A stretch of DNA of 64,000 nt from Oscarella lobularis (taxonomy: Eukaryota > Porifera > Homoscleromorpha > Homosclerophorida > Oscarellidae): the NCBI RefSeq assembly GCF_947507565.1, contig NC_089181.1:1296536-1360535 (forward strand), written 5' to 3'. Made by a program: the position numbers and the translations under genes. Positions 32,769-43,417 of the stretch are shown in pieces. Each line of letters opens with the position of its first letter. Position 1 is the stretch's first letter. Under the pieces are notes generated by a model. The model was not told where the DNA came from, did not search any database, and saw nothing but the letters and a program-made list of their open reading frames with translations.

Positions 32769-33035
32769 ATGGGCAGCTACCTGCAGGGAGAGATCGCGAT
32801 GGCCAGAGTGGTGGGTCCCGTGCCGTTAAAGCACTCGCACTGGGTGCGCATAAGCCCGTTGGGGGTGATCCCCCAACCTCACCAACCTGGACGGTGGCGG
32901 CTGATCGTGGACCTATCGTCGCCCAAGGGCAGCAGCATCAACGACGCGATCCGACCGGAATGGTGCTCGAAGCGATACATCCGCGTCGAAGACGCCGTGC
33001 GCCGTTGCCTGCAGCTGATTGTGTCACTGTTTTAG
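32769..33035 (+). pseudogene. DIRS-like reverse transcriptase start, fragment 1
   Basis: Reads DSYLQGEIAMARVVGP (first residues out of frame here), ISPLGVIP, QPGRWRLIVDLSSPKGSSIN and DAIRPEWC, ending RRCLQLIVSLF stop. GRWRLIVDLSSPKGSSIND is the start of the palm/finger region of DIRS/Ngaro-type reverse transcriptases; the YxDD region is absent. The same truncation point recurs in every copy of this fragment. Confidence 0.65.
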
Positions 33036-33164
33036 AACGAGGCTTTTCATGACGTCTTTTGCCCTAAAACGTCACTTGGAGGTCCACTACTTGTGGCAGC
33101 CACTGAAAAGCTCCCTGCAGCCTATCTTCATCATGGCGTCAGATCAATATATCGACTATTGGAA

Positions 33165-33487
33165 ATATACATGATGATAGAGCCCCGTTCTCGTCACATA
33201 TTTCTTAGGAATATGCATTATGATAAAGCCACGTTCTCAACACAGGATTCTTAGAGAAACGAATGTTGACAGAGCCGCGTTCTCAACACAAGATTCATAG
33301 GGTTATGCATGATGATCGAACGAGGTTCTCATCACAAGATTCTTAGGAGTATGCAAGAGGATACAGCCTCGTTCTCAACACAAGATACTTAGAGAAATGC
33401 ATGATGATGTAGAGCCACGTTCTCAACACAAGATTCTGAGAAATATGCATGATGATAGAGCCACGTTCTCAACCCAAGATTCTTAAG
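33165..33487 (+). repeat. 46-bp minisatellite, short array
   Basis: About seven copies of ATGATAGAGCCACGTTCTCA followed by ACACAAGATTCTTAGAGAA, the same unit as at 42330-43417. It joins the DIRS-like fragment to DUF6589 copy 2. Confidence 0.9.
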
Positions 33488-33489
33488 AA

Positions 33490-34458
33490 TTAAAAATCTA
33501 AAACAGAACTGTTATATTTCACCTGTGGAGACATATCCGACTTCTGCATGTCACAACAAAATCTTTCAAGATTGGCAATATTATTGTCGGTTGAGGCTTC
33601 GTCGATGTCAAGAATTTCCAAAGCTGCAACCTCTGATTACATCCATGAGTGATTTTTACCATCGTTTTCTTTTGGTTGAAAGCCTGACAGGGTCGAAAGT
33701 CAAGCAAGAGTAAACTCCATCACATAGTCGATGGCTTCTTCAAAAAGGGATTGATTTTCGACTGACGTGGGCATTAAATCCTCGTAAGACAAAAGAGATC
33801 GAGATTTCTGCATAATATGAAATTTTTTGATATAACTGGCTTTTTTGTGTATATTACCTGTGGAGTGGCGGACCAATTCGGTGGGAGATTCCTGATGCGT
33901 ATTGCTAACCTGGTGGTAAGATTCTGCATGCTTGACTGAGATCCTAGAACGAATAACATTAAAAATGGAACTGTAGAGAGGTTAGCACTGCTAATAATCA
34001 CTGGTTCTTTCGTGATGCAAACTTCTGTAGATATTGAGATTGTCGTACACCCACAGAACTGGCTTACTACGAACATCCCTTAGACGTTCAGGATCTGCTG
34101 CTACATCCTCTAGACGTCTCCAGGTTTGAGAGTATGACATGCAAATTCCCATGCGATTAAGATGGGTGATAACCTCTCTGCTGGTTCCCTTGGACACTAA
34201 CATGAATGAAGTGAGCAGCTGAATGCCGCTTGCTCTCGTCTCGCGCTGCTTAAGAATGACGGACTCGGTAATAGCTGCTTTAAGACGAGCTGATGCATGG
34301 TTTTCCCTTCTTTCGTCTTCGACCAGTTTACGAAGAATGAATGTGAGGTGCGGGCTATGTCTTTCCTGAGCTGTCCATATTTCTCTCAGAGAAAATTCGG
34401 ACAAGACCTCGATATTCACCGGCCCAGTCATGATAGAAGACTCTTCGCAATTCCTCAA
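33490..34458 (-). pseudogene. DUF6589-domain gene, copy 2 (N-terminal half)
   Basis: From 34458: SIMTGPVNIEVLSEFSLREI, RHSPHLTFILRKLVED, SARLKAAITESVILKQRETR, the copy-1 blocks, and VLWVYDNLNIYRSLHHERTS in one uninterrupted frame (155 codons to 33991). Copy 1 has a frame break in the same place. The downstream DUF6589 exons are missing, replaced by the 46-bp minisatellite at 33487. Confidence 0.65.
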
Positions 34459-34499
34459 AGCTTCGAGCTCTTTTACCAGTATGCGATTTTAGCTTACTA

Positions 34500-34790
34500 A
34501 CTCGTCTTGGGCGAGTGCCGGAGTGTATTGCTCTTCGCTAACCCTATTGTTCCCCCACGTCATAATGCGTGGGCGAATGGGCGTGGATGAGGCGGAACCG
34601 AACCAGACAAGGAACGGAGCATCCGGGACGCGAAAGAGGGGACCGAGGCTAGGCGTCAGACCTCTTTCGTCAGTAGTGTAGGTATATAGCGATGACGTCG
34701 ACGAAGCAGCAGCTGATTGCCCGCCACGACTGTCTGTCCCACTTTGCCACTTCGATGATGTGGAGCTAAGAGATAAAGTCATCTCAGTCA
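34500..34790. other. No recognised gene
   Basis: Contains a short minus frame rich in Ser/Thr; nothing identifiable. Confidence 0.35.
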
Positions 34791-34791
34791 G

Positions 34792-35526
34792 CTAACAGCA
34801 AGTGTGATTATAATTATCAAAGAAAGAAATGGCGCAACACCGCCCACAAAAAAAAATTAATGTCTTGCGCAACGGCGCAGAAAAAAGCGTAACGGCGCTT
34901 ACTCGTCGCCCTTTTTGGCGCGTTTCGCGCCGCGCGAACGAAGCTTCATGCGGGGAGGGGCAGCCCTTCCGGCGGCAGCGTGAGCGGCGGGGGGGGGGGT
35001 CCGTTTCCATCGGCGGGGTGTCCTTCGACGGCGGCTGTGACGACTTCCCCGCCGGAGGCGGGTTCGTTCCCATCGTCGTCAACAGGGGGTCCTTCGTCGA
35101 GGTCTCCTCCTTCGTTGTCGGAGGCAGCGGCCGCGGAGGGGTCCTTCTTGAGCCTCGGCGGCGGAAGGGGATCCCTCTTGAGCCTCGGCGGCGGACGGGG
35201 ATCCTTCTTGAGCCTCGGCGGCGGATGGGGAAGCGTCGTCGTCCGGCTTTAGAAAAGGAATCGCTTCCGGCTTCATTTCGTTCCTCGCTGCTTTCACGCA
35301 CATTATGACGACCTAATGACGACTTAGTATTTAATTTTCTAAGGTCTTTCTCACTTACGAGGACCCAGGTTGGCTGAGTGAGCCCGATCCTTACGTATTC
35401 TTTCGCAGCTTCTAATATGATGGCGCTGTTGCCTTTCTTTGTGACTTTTGCGCCATCTATTGCCGGGATATATCTGAAGAAAGCCTCAAGTTCCGTTCTC
35501 GGCAGATCAAAAATGTTGATACTCAT
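34792..35526 (-). CDS. Unknown basic protein with Arg-rich repeats
   Basis: From ATG 35526 (MSINIFDLPRTELEAFFRYI) a conserved-looking N-terminal region (AKVTKKGNSAIILEAAKEYV, TQPTWVLVSEKDLRKLN) is followed by about three copies of a 10-residue RRRGSRRIPV repeat, then Pro/Thr-rich sequence with DPLLTTMGTNPPPAGKSSQP and a Cys/aromatic end. No family recognised; by position next to DIRS-like fragments it might be a Gag-like ORF, which is inference. Frame intact. Confidence 0.45.
   Translation of the reverse strand: MSINIFDLPRTELEAFFRYIPAIDGAKVTKKGNSAIILEAAKEYVRIGLTQPTWVLVSEKDLRKLNTKSSLGRHNVRESSEERNEAGSDSFSKAGRRRFPIRRRGSRRIPVRRRGSRGIPFRRRGSRRTPPRPLPPTTKEETSTKDPLLTTMGTNPPPAGKSSQPPSKDTPPMETDPPPRRSRCRRKGCPSPHEASFARRETRQKGRRVSAVTLFSAPLRKTLIFFCGRCCAISFFDNYNHTCC
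35130..35235 (+). repeat. 30-bp minisatellite, three copies
   Basis: Unit CTTGAGCCTCGGCGGCGGA plus GGGGATCCTT, inside the unknown basic ORF; adds 10 residues per copy. Confidence 0.85.
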
Positions 35527-35639
35527 TGCTCGACCTCTGGCGACTGTTAGATTACAGCTTGATTGGGCAATCAGGAGACAATACCTCGCCACCCCGGAGG
35601 CGTTGTCAGAGTATGGTGATTGGCCCAACGGCTTCATGT

Positions 35640-36196
35640 GAGGCACATGCCGTCAGTTGGTAGACCGGCGGTCGTGGACAGCTACCTGAAGGGAGAGATC
35701 GCGATGGGCAGAGTGGTGGTTCCCGTGCCGTTAGAGCACGCGCGCTGGATGCGCATAAGCCCGTTGGGGGTGATCCCCAAGCCTCACCAACCGGGACGGT
35801 GGCGGCTGATCGTGGACCTATCGTCGCCCAAGGGAAGCAGCATCAACGACGCGATTCGCCCGGAATGGTGCTCGTCGCGATACATCCGCGTCGAAGACGC
35901 CGTGGGCCGTTGCCTCCAGCTGATTGTGTCACTGTTTTAGAACGAGGCTTTTCATGACGTCTTTTGCCCTAAAACGTCAATTCGAGGTTCACTACTTGTG
36001 GCAGCCACTCCAAAGCTCCCTGCAGCCTATCTTCATCATGGATGGCGTCAGATCAATATATCGACTATTGGATTTAGCTGGCTCACCAGGAGGATGGCAC
36101 ACTTTCGAAATTGGAGACAGGCTGTATTCCAAACTAGATTATTTAACGGCCCAAAAAATGTCCGATGCGTGCAAGAACCAGAGGCGGAAGCAGTAA
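35640..36196 (+). pseudogene. DIRS-like RT fragment 2 plus fixed tail
   Basis: VDSYLKGEIAMGRVVVPVPL, ISPLGVIPKPHQPGRWRLIV, DLSSPKGSSINDAIRPEWC, stop at 35938-35940. This is the best-preserved copy of the repeated fragment. It is followed by the tail shared with the later copies (VRSIYRLLDLAGSPGGW, ending QKMSDACKNQRRKQ at 36196), whose identity I do not know. Confidence 0.65.
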
Positions 36197-36548
36197 AATG
36201 CCAAGAAATCAAAAGGAGCAAGTGAAAAGACGAGGGAAAAAACCCAATATATGGCAGAGAGTTGTGTCGTATCAGTCAGTCAGTTAGATAGTCGATTTGT
36301 ATTTATTATAAGGGGTTAGAAATCTTTTTTCAACTTCGCGTTATTTCACTGCTTTAGCTGTTTTTTTGGGATTCCAAGCAGGCACTGACGACTTTTATTC
36401 CTTCTACCTTGGGTGGTTAGCGTTTTTGTTACACTTTGCATCCGCTATTATTCTGTTCGGTGAGCTCTAATGGTTCCTGGCTGTTGCCTAAGTTTCCATA
36501 TAGTTGAAAGTCGTTTTTCTGCTGTTTAATAAGCAAATGTATGAGCCA

Positions 36549-37042
36549 TTAGCTAGAAAGACAAGAGTTTAGCGCTTTCTTTGCATATTGAAAGCGGAAT
36601 TCTAAATTCTCAGGATCTCTGGCATTGTTCTCTAGAGAACGCAGTAGGCCCGTAATCTTTGAAAGAACGACGTCGCTGATCATTAGTCGATAGTAATAAA
36701 CTTCGACAAAGGTAGTGAGAGTCCACAGAGCGAAAACGAGAACCGGCGAAGAACTCCGAAACAATTCAGCAAATATTTTCCGCGTTTTAAAAAGTATTTC
36801 AACCACAAAGCATGAGTGCCCTTCTTGGAGACTTCTTCGCGTTCGGAAACGATACGAGCGAAATCAGACGTCATCTTTGGACCAATTTCTTTTGCCGGCC
36901 TTTTCAGCTTTGATGATAAAGCGACAGCAAGCACCTGAACCAATGAGGCTCCTTTTGCAACGTTGTCTCTAACATTTTTGTAGTCTGCGAACAGCTGCCA
37001 GTGTGGCAATGCCAGATTACGCAGAACAGGCCTTTCCGCCAA
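36549..37042 (-). CDS. Array ORF, copy 1 (unknown)
   Basis: Two overlapping minus frames: MAERPVLRNLALPHWQLFAD, then IGPKMTSDFARIVSEREEVS, and in the other frame VLVFALWTLTTFVEVYYYRL followed by RFQYAKKALNSCLSS. The switch between them around 36810 implies a frameshift or a short intron. One hydrophobic segment (FALWTLTTFVEVYYY) could span a membrane. No family recognised. Repeated in each array unit. Confidence 0.4.
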
Positions 37043-37329
37043 TTAAGTTAAAAATTGGACAAAAGTTCATCATACCATGTGGTACAGGGTCAAACCCTAG
37101 ATAGTCAAAACCAGCGTTAATTTATGCCGACTAGAAAACAAAAGAAATTTCTCCAGTATCTGCTCTAACGCATCCCTCATAAAAGAAGAAATTGAAAAGA
37201 CCATTGTTTTAGGTGTTTTTCGCTACGAATATTCTTAGATTTGGGCCCTTTCTGAAGCTCCAGGTGGTACTTGCTGCGTCAAGATTTGGATTTGGGCCCT
37301 TTATGAGAGTCTAGAAAGAGAGCGGCACT

Positions 37330-37610
37330 CTTTTCTTTTGCGATTACCCTAGACAGCTCTAACAAAGAAAGCGGGAACATCAGATGCCGCTTTCGTTTCT
37401 AACAAAGAAGGCGGAGACATCAGATGCCGCTTTCGTCTCTAAAATAGACGTCGACATCTTACGCCGCTTTCATCTCTGACAAAGAGGGCAGCATCAGATG
37501 CCACTTTGTCTCAAACAAGGAAGGCGACATCAGATGCCGCTCTCGTTTCTAACAAAGAGAGCGGCATCAAATGCCGCTTTCGTCACTAACAATAAAGGCG
37601 GCATCAGTCG
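37330..37610 (+). repeat. Hairpin-rich minisatellite, array 2
   Basis: Same ~40-bp unit as array 1, about seven copies, ending with the palindromic GCGGCATCAAATGCCGC at 37560-37576. Confidence 0.85.
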
Positions 37611-37699
37611 TCACGAGAGAGCGCGAGTCCATAGGATATTTTGAGGCCGATCGAGTAGAGATAGCGCCACCCTTTTCTTCTACGATTTGCCATAAGCAC

Positions 37700-38227
37700 G
37701 CGAGCACCCGGCTGTCGTGGACAGCTACCTGCAGGGAGAGATCGCGATGGCCAGAGTGGTGGGTCCCGTGCCGTTAGAGCACGCGCACTGGGTGCGCATA
37801 AGCCCGTTGGGGTGATCCCCAAGCCTCACCAACCGGGACGGTGGCGGCTGATCGTGGACCTATCGTCGCCCAAGGGCAGCAGCATCAACGACGCGATCCG
37901 CCCCGAATGGTGCTCGAAGCGATACATCCGCGTCGAATGCGCCGTTGCCTGCAGCTGATTGTGTCACTGTTTTAGAACGAGGCTTTTCATGACGTCTTTT
38001 GCCCTAAAACGTCACTTGGAGGTCCACTACTTGTGGCAGTTACTGCAAAGCTCCCTGCAGCCTATCTTCATCATGGCGTCAGATCAATATATCGACTATT
38101 AGAATTAGCTGGCTCACCAGGAGGATGGCACGTTTTCGAAATTGGGGAAAGGCTGTATTCCAAACGGGATTATTTAATGGCCCAAAAAATGTCTGATGCG
38201 TGCAAGAACCAGAGGCGGAAGCAGTAA
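37700..38227 (+). pseudogene. DIRS-like RT fragment 3 plus tail
   Basis: As fragment 2, but a G is missing in the GGGGTGATCC run near 37810, shifting the frame, and about a dozen bases are lost near 37937. The tail ORF (VRSIYRLLELAGSPGGW … CKNQRRKQ) ends at 38227. Confidence 0.7.
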
Positions 38228-38579
38228 AAGGCCAAGAAATCAAAAAGAGCAAGTCAGAAGACGAGGGAAGGAACCCAATATATGGCAGAGAGTTGTGTCG
38301 TATCAGTCAGTCAGTTAGATAGTCGATTTGTATTTATTATAAGGGTTAGAAATCTTTTTTTCAACTTCGCTTTATTTCACAGCCTTAGCTGTTTTTTTTG
38401 GACTCCCAGCAGGCACTGACAACTTATATTCCTTCTAACTTGGGTGGTTAGCGTTTTTGTTACACTTTGCATCCGCTATTATTCTGTTCGGTGAGCTCTA
38501 ATGGTTCCTGGCTGTTGCCTAAGTTTCCATATAGTTGAGAGTCGTTTTTCTGCTGTTTAATAAGCAAATGTATGAGCCA

Positions 38580-39073
38580 TTAGCTAGAAAGACAAGAGTT
38601 TAGCGCTTTCTTTGCATATTGAAAGCGGAATTCTAAATTCTCAGGATCTCTGGCATTGTTCTCTAGAGAACGCAGTAGGCCCGTAATCTTTGAAAGAACG
38701 ACGTCGCTGATCATTAGTCGATAGTAATAAACTTCGACAAAGGTAGTGAGAGTCCACAGAGCGAAAACGAGAACCGGCGAAGAACTCCGAAACAATTCAG
38801 CAAATATTTTCCGCGTTTTAAAAAGTATTTCAACGACAAAGCATGAGTGCCCTTCTTGGAGACTTCTTCGCGTTCGGAAACGATACGAGCGAAATCAGAC
38901 GTCATCTTTGGACCAATTTCTTTTGCCGGCCTTTTCAGCTTTGATGATAAAGTGACAGCAAGCACCTGAACCAATGAGGCTCCTTTTGCAACGTTGTCTC
39001 TAACATTTTTGTAGTCTGCGAACAGCTGCCAGTGTGGCAATGCCAGATTACGCAGAACAGGCCTTTCCGCCAA
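38580..39073 (-). CDS. Array ORF, copy 2 (unknown)
   Basis: Almost identical to 36549-37042 (for example ALWLKYF versus ALSLKYF), with the same frame switch. The matching break in two copies shows it predates the duplication, or is a real intron. Confidence 0.4.
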
Positions 39074-39359
39074 TTAAGTTAAAAATTGGACAAAAGTTCA
39101 TCATACCATGTGGTACAGGGTCAAACCCTAGATAGTCAAAACCAGCGTTAATTTATGCCGACTAGAAAACAAAAGAAATTTCTCCAGTATCTGCTCTAAC
39201 GCATCCCTCATAAAAGAAGAAATTGAAAAGACCATTGTTTTAGGTGTTTTTCGCTACGAATATTCTTAGATTTGGGCCCTTTCTGAAGCTCCAGGTGGTA
39301 CTTGCTGCGTCAAGATTTGGATTTGGGCCCTTTATGAGGGTCTAGAAAGAGAGCGGCAC

Positions 39360-39640
39360 TCTTTTCTTTTGCGATTACCCTAGACAGCTCTAACAAAGAA
39401 AGCGGGAACATCAGATGCCGCTTTCGTTTCTAACAAAGAAGGCGGAGACATCAGATGCCGCTTTCGTCTCTAAAATAGACGTCGACATCTTATGCCGCTT
39501 TCATCTCTGACAAAGAGGGCAGCATCAGATGCCACTTTGTCTCAAACAAGGAAGGCGACATCAGATGCCGCTCTCGTTTCTAACAAAGAGAGCGGCATCA
39601 AATGCCGCTTTCGTCACTAACAATAAAGGCGGCATCAGTC
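39360..39640 (+). repeat. Hairpin-rich minisatellite, array 3
   Basis: Copy of array 2 shifted by 2031 bp. Confidence 0.85.
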
Positions 39641-39729
39641 GTCACGAGAGAGCGCGAGTCCATAGGATATTTTGAGGCCGATCGAGTAGAGATAGCGCCA
39701 CCCTTTTCTTCTACGATTTGCCATAAGCA

Positions 39730-40258
39730 CGCGAGCACCCGGCTGTCGTGGACAGCTACCTGCAGGGAGAGATCGCGATGGCCAGAGTGGTGGGTCCCGT
39801 GTCGTTAGAGCACGCGCACTGGGTGCGCATAAGCCCGTTGGGGTGATCCCCAAGCCTCACCAACCGGGACGGTGGCGGCTGATCGTGGACCTATCGTCGC
39901 CCAAGGGCAGCAGCATCAACGACGCGATCCGCCCCGAATGGTGCTCGAAGCGATACATCCGCGTCGAATGCGCCGTTGCCTGCAGCTGATTGTGTCACTG
40001 TTTTAGAACGAGGCTTTTCATGACGTCTTTTGCCCTAAAACGTCACTTGGAGGTCCACTACTTGTGGCAGTTACTGCAAAGCTCCCTGCAGCCTATCTTC
40101 ATCATGGCGTCAGATCAATATATCGACTATTAGAATTAGCTGGCTCACCAGGAGGATGGCACGCTTTCGAAATTGGGGAAAGGCTGTATTTCAAACGGGA
40201 TTATTTAATGGCCCAAAAAATGTCTGATGCGTGCAAGAACCAGAGGCGGAAGCAGTAA
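39730..40258 (+). pseudogene. DIRS-like RT fragment 4 plus tail
   Basis: Shares the lost G and the small deletion of fragment 3, so both descend from one damaged copy by tandem duplication. The tail ORF ends at 40258. Confidence 0.7.
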
Positions 40259-40548
40259 AAGGCCAAGAAATCAAAAAGAGCAAGTCAGAAGACGAGGGAA
40301 GGAACCCAATATATGGCAGAGAGTTGTGTCGTATCAGTCAGTCAGTTAGATAGTCGATTTGTATTTATTATAAGGGTTAGAAATCTTTTTTTCAACTTCT
40401 CTTTATTTCACAGCCTTAGCTGTTTTTTTTGGACTCCCAGCAGGCACTGACGACTTATATTCCTTCTAACTTGGGTGGTTAGCGTTTGTGTTACACTTTG
40501 TATCCGCTATTATTCTGTTCGGTGAACTCTAATGTTCCTGGCTGTTGA

Positions 40549-41236
40549 CTAACTTTCCATATAGTTGAGAGTCGTTTTTCTGCTGTTTAATAAGCAAATG
40601 TATGAGCCATTACCTAGAAAAGACAAAGGTTTAGCGCTTTCTTTGCATATTGAAAGCGGAATTTTAAATTCACAGGGTCTCTGGCATTGTTCTCTAGAGA
40701 ACGCAGTAGGCCCGCAATCTTTGACTGAACGACGTCGCTGATCATTAGTCGATAGTAATCGACTTTGGCAAAGGTAGTGAGAGTCCACAGAGCGAAAACG
40801 AGAACCGGCGATAAAACTCCAAAACAAATTAGCAAGGATTTTCCGCGTTTTAAAACACAAAGCATATGCGCCCTTCTTGGAGGCTTCTTCGCGTTCGGAA
40901 ACGATATGAGCGAAAGCAGACGTCATCTTTGGACCGATTTCTACTGCCAGCGTTTTCGCTTTGATGATAAAGTGACAGCAAGCACCTGAACCAATGGGGC
41001 TCATTTTACAACGTTGTCACTAACATCATTGTGGTCTGTTAAAACAGTTGCCAGTGTGGAAGAGCCAGATTACGCAGAACTGGCCTTTCCGCCAAATAAG
41101 AAAAAATTTTGACCAAAAAGTTTATCATACCATGTGGTACAGGGTCAAACCTTAGAAAATGAAAACCAGCGTTAATATAATGCCGAATAGAAAACGAAAG
41201 AAATTTCTCCAGTATCTTCTCTAACGTATCCCTCAT
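40549..41236 (-). CDS. Array ORF, copy 3 (diverged)
   Basis: Same protein pieces (AERPVLRNLALPHWQLF; EIGPKMTSAFAHIVSEREEA; VLVFALWTLTTFAKVDYYRL) with more substitutions and further frame breaks; the hydrophobic segment is kept. Confidence 0.35.
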
Positions 41237-41394
41237 AAAAGAAGAAATTGAAGAGACGATGGTTTTAGGTGTTTTTTGCTACGAATGCTTTTAGATTTGG
41301 GCCCCTTCTGAAGCTCCAGGTGGTATTTGCTGCGTCAAGTTTTAGATTTGAGCTCTTTATGAGGCTCTAGAAAGAGAGCGGCACCCTTTTCTTT

Positions 41395-41840
41395 TCCGTA
41401 CACCCTAGAGAGCTCTAAGAAAGAAGACGGCGACATCAGATGCCGCTTTCGTCTCTACAAGAGACGGCGACATCACATGCCGCTTTCATCTCTGAGAAAG
41501 AAAGCAGCATCAGATGCCACTTTTGTCTCTAACAAGGAAGGCGACATAACATGCCGCTTTCGTCTCTTTCAAAGAAATCGGCATTACATGCCGCTTTCTT
41601 CTGTAAGAAAGAAGTTGACATCAGATGCCGCTTTCTTTTCTAACAAAGAAGGCTAAATCAGCTACTGCTTTCGTCTCTAAAAGAGACGTCGACATCTTAT
41701 TCCGCTTTCATCTCTGACAAAGAAGGCAGCATCAGATGCCACTTTCGTCTCTAACAAGGAAGGCGGCATCAGATGCCGCTCTCGTTTCTAACAAAGAAAG
41801 CGGCATCAAATGCCGCTTTCGTCTCTAACAATAAAGGCGG
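41395..41840 (+). repeat. Hairpin-rich minisatellite, array 4
   Basis: Longest version, about eleven units, including GCGGCATCAAATGCCGC at 41799-41815. Confidence 0.85.
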
Positions 41841-41942
41841 CTTCAATCGTCGCGAGAGAGCGCGAGTCCATAGGCTACTTTGAGGCCAATCGAGTAGAGA
41901 TAGCGCCACCCTTTTCTTCCACGATTTGCCGTAGGCACGCGA

Positions 41943-42330
41943 GCACCCGGCGGTCCTGGACAGCTACCTGGAGGGAGAGATCGCGATGGGCAGAGTGGTG
42001 GGTCCCGTGCCGTTAGAGCACGCGCGCTGGGTGCGAATAAGCCCGTTTGGGGTGATCCCCAAGCCTCTCAAACCGGGACGGTGGAGGCTGATCGTGAACC
42101 TATCGTCGCCCAAGGGCAGCAGCATCAACGACGCGATCCGCCCGGAATGGTGCTCGACGCGATACATCCGCGTCGAAAACGTCGTGCGCCGCTGCCTGCA
42201 GCTGATTGTGTCACTGTTTTAGAACGAGGCTTTTCATGACGTCTTTTGCCCTAAAACGTCACTTGGAGGTCCACTACTTGTGGCAGTTACTGCAAAGCTC
42301 CCTGCAGCCTATCTTCATCATGCCGTCAGA
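41943..42330 (+). pseudogene. DIRS-like RT fragment 5
   Basis: GRVVGPVPLEHARWVRISPF, LKPGRWRLIVNLSSPKGSSI, ending LQLIVSLF at 42222. The frame-keeping version with its five G's is intact here. It runs into the 46-bp minisatellite at about 42330 instead of the tail ORF. Confidence 0.7.
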
Positions 42331-43417
42331 TCAACATAAGATTCTTAGAAATATGCATGATGATAAAGCCACGTTCTCAACACAGGATTCTTAGAGAAAC
42401 GAATGTTGACAGAGCCGCGTTCTCAACACAAGATTCATAGGGTTATGCATGATGATCGAACGAGGTTCTCATCACAAGATTCTTAGGAGTATGCAAGAGG
42501 ATACAGCCTCGTTCTCAACACAAAATACTTAGAGAAATGCATGATGATGTGGAGCCACGTTCTCAACACAAGATTCTGAGGGATATGCATGATGATAGAG
42601 CCACGTTCTCAACACAAGATTTTTAAGAATATGCGTGATGATAGAGCCACGTTCTCAACACAACATTCTTAGAGAAATGCATGATGATAGAAACTCGTTC
42701 TGAACACAAGATTCTTAGAGAAATGAATGATTATAGAGCCGCCTTCTGAAGACAAAATTGTTATAGAAATGCATGATGAGAGAGCCACGTTCTCAACACA
42801 AGATTCATAGGGAATCCATGATGATAGAGCGACGTTCTCATCACAAGATTCATAGGGATATGCATGATGATAGAGCCACGTTCTCGACACAAGACTCTTA
42901 GGGAAAGAAATGATGATAGACCGACGTTCTCAACACATGATTCTTAGGGAAAGAAATGATGATAGAGCCACGTTTTCAACATAAGATTCTTAGTGGTATG
43001 CATGATGATAGCGCCACGTTCTCAACATATAGATTCTTAGAGAAATGAACAATGATAGAGCAGCGTTCTCAACACAAAATTGTTAGAGAAATTCATGATG
43101 ATAGAGCCGCGTTCACAACAGAAGATTCTTAGAGAAATGAATGATGATAGAGCCACGTTCTCAACACAAGATTCTCATGGGTATTGATGATTATAGAGCC
43201 ACGTTCTCAACACAAGATTTATAGGGATGTGCATGATGATAGAGCCACGTTCTCAACAAAAGATTCATAGGGATATGCATGATTATAGAGACACGTTCTC
43301 AACAAAAGATTCTTAGAGAAATGAATGATGATAGAGCCGCGTTTTCAACACAAGATTCTTAGAGAAATGCATGATGATAGAGCCACGTTCTCAACACAAG
43401 ATTCTTAGAGAAATGGA
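42330..43417 (+). repeat. 46-bp minisatellite, long array
   Basis: About 23 copies of a 46-bp unit (ATGCATGATGATAGAGCCAC, GTTCTCAACACAAGATTCTT, AGAGAA). Copies differ by scattered substitutions, so the array is not freshly amplified. Confidence 0.95.

Larger units (their letters stand above)
36430..42330. repeat. Tandem array of ~2.03-2.2 kb composite units
   Basis: Unit landmarks recur at 36549/38580/40615 (minus ORF), 37571/39602/41810 (minisatellite end) and 37700/39730/41940 (RT fragment). The first two units are 2031 bp apart and nearly identical over their length. The next is 2208 bp away and more diverged, with a longer minisatellite. Each unit holds a minus ORF, a spacer, the hairpin minisatellite, the DIRS-like RT fragment and the tail ORF. 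Confidence 0.9.
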
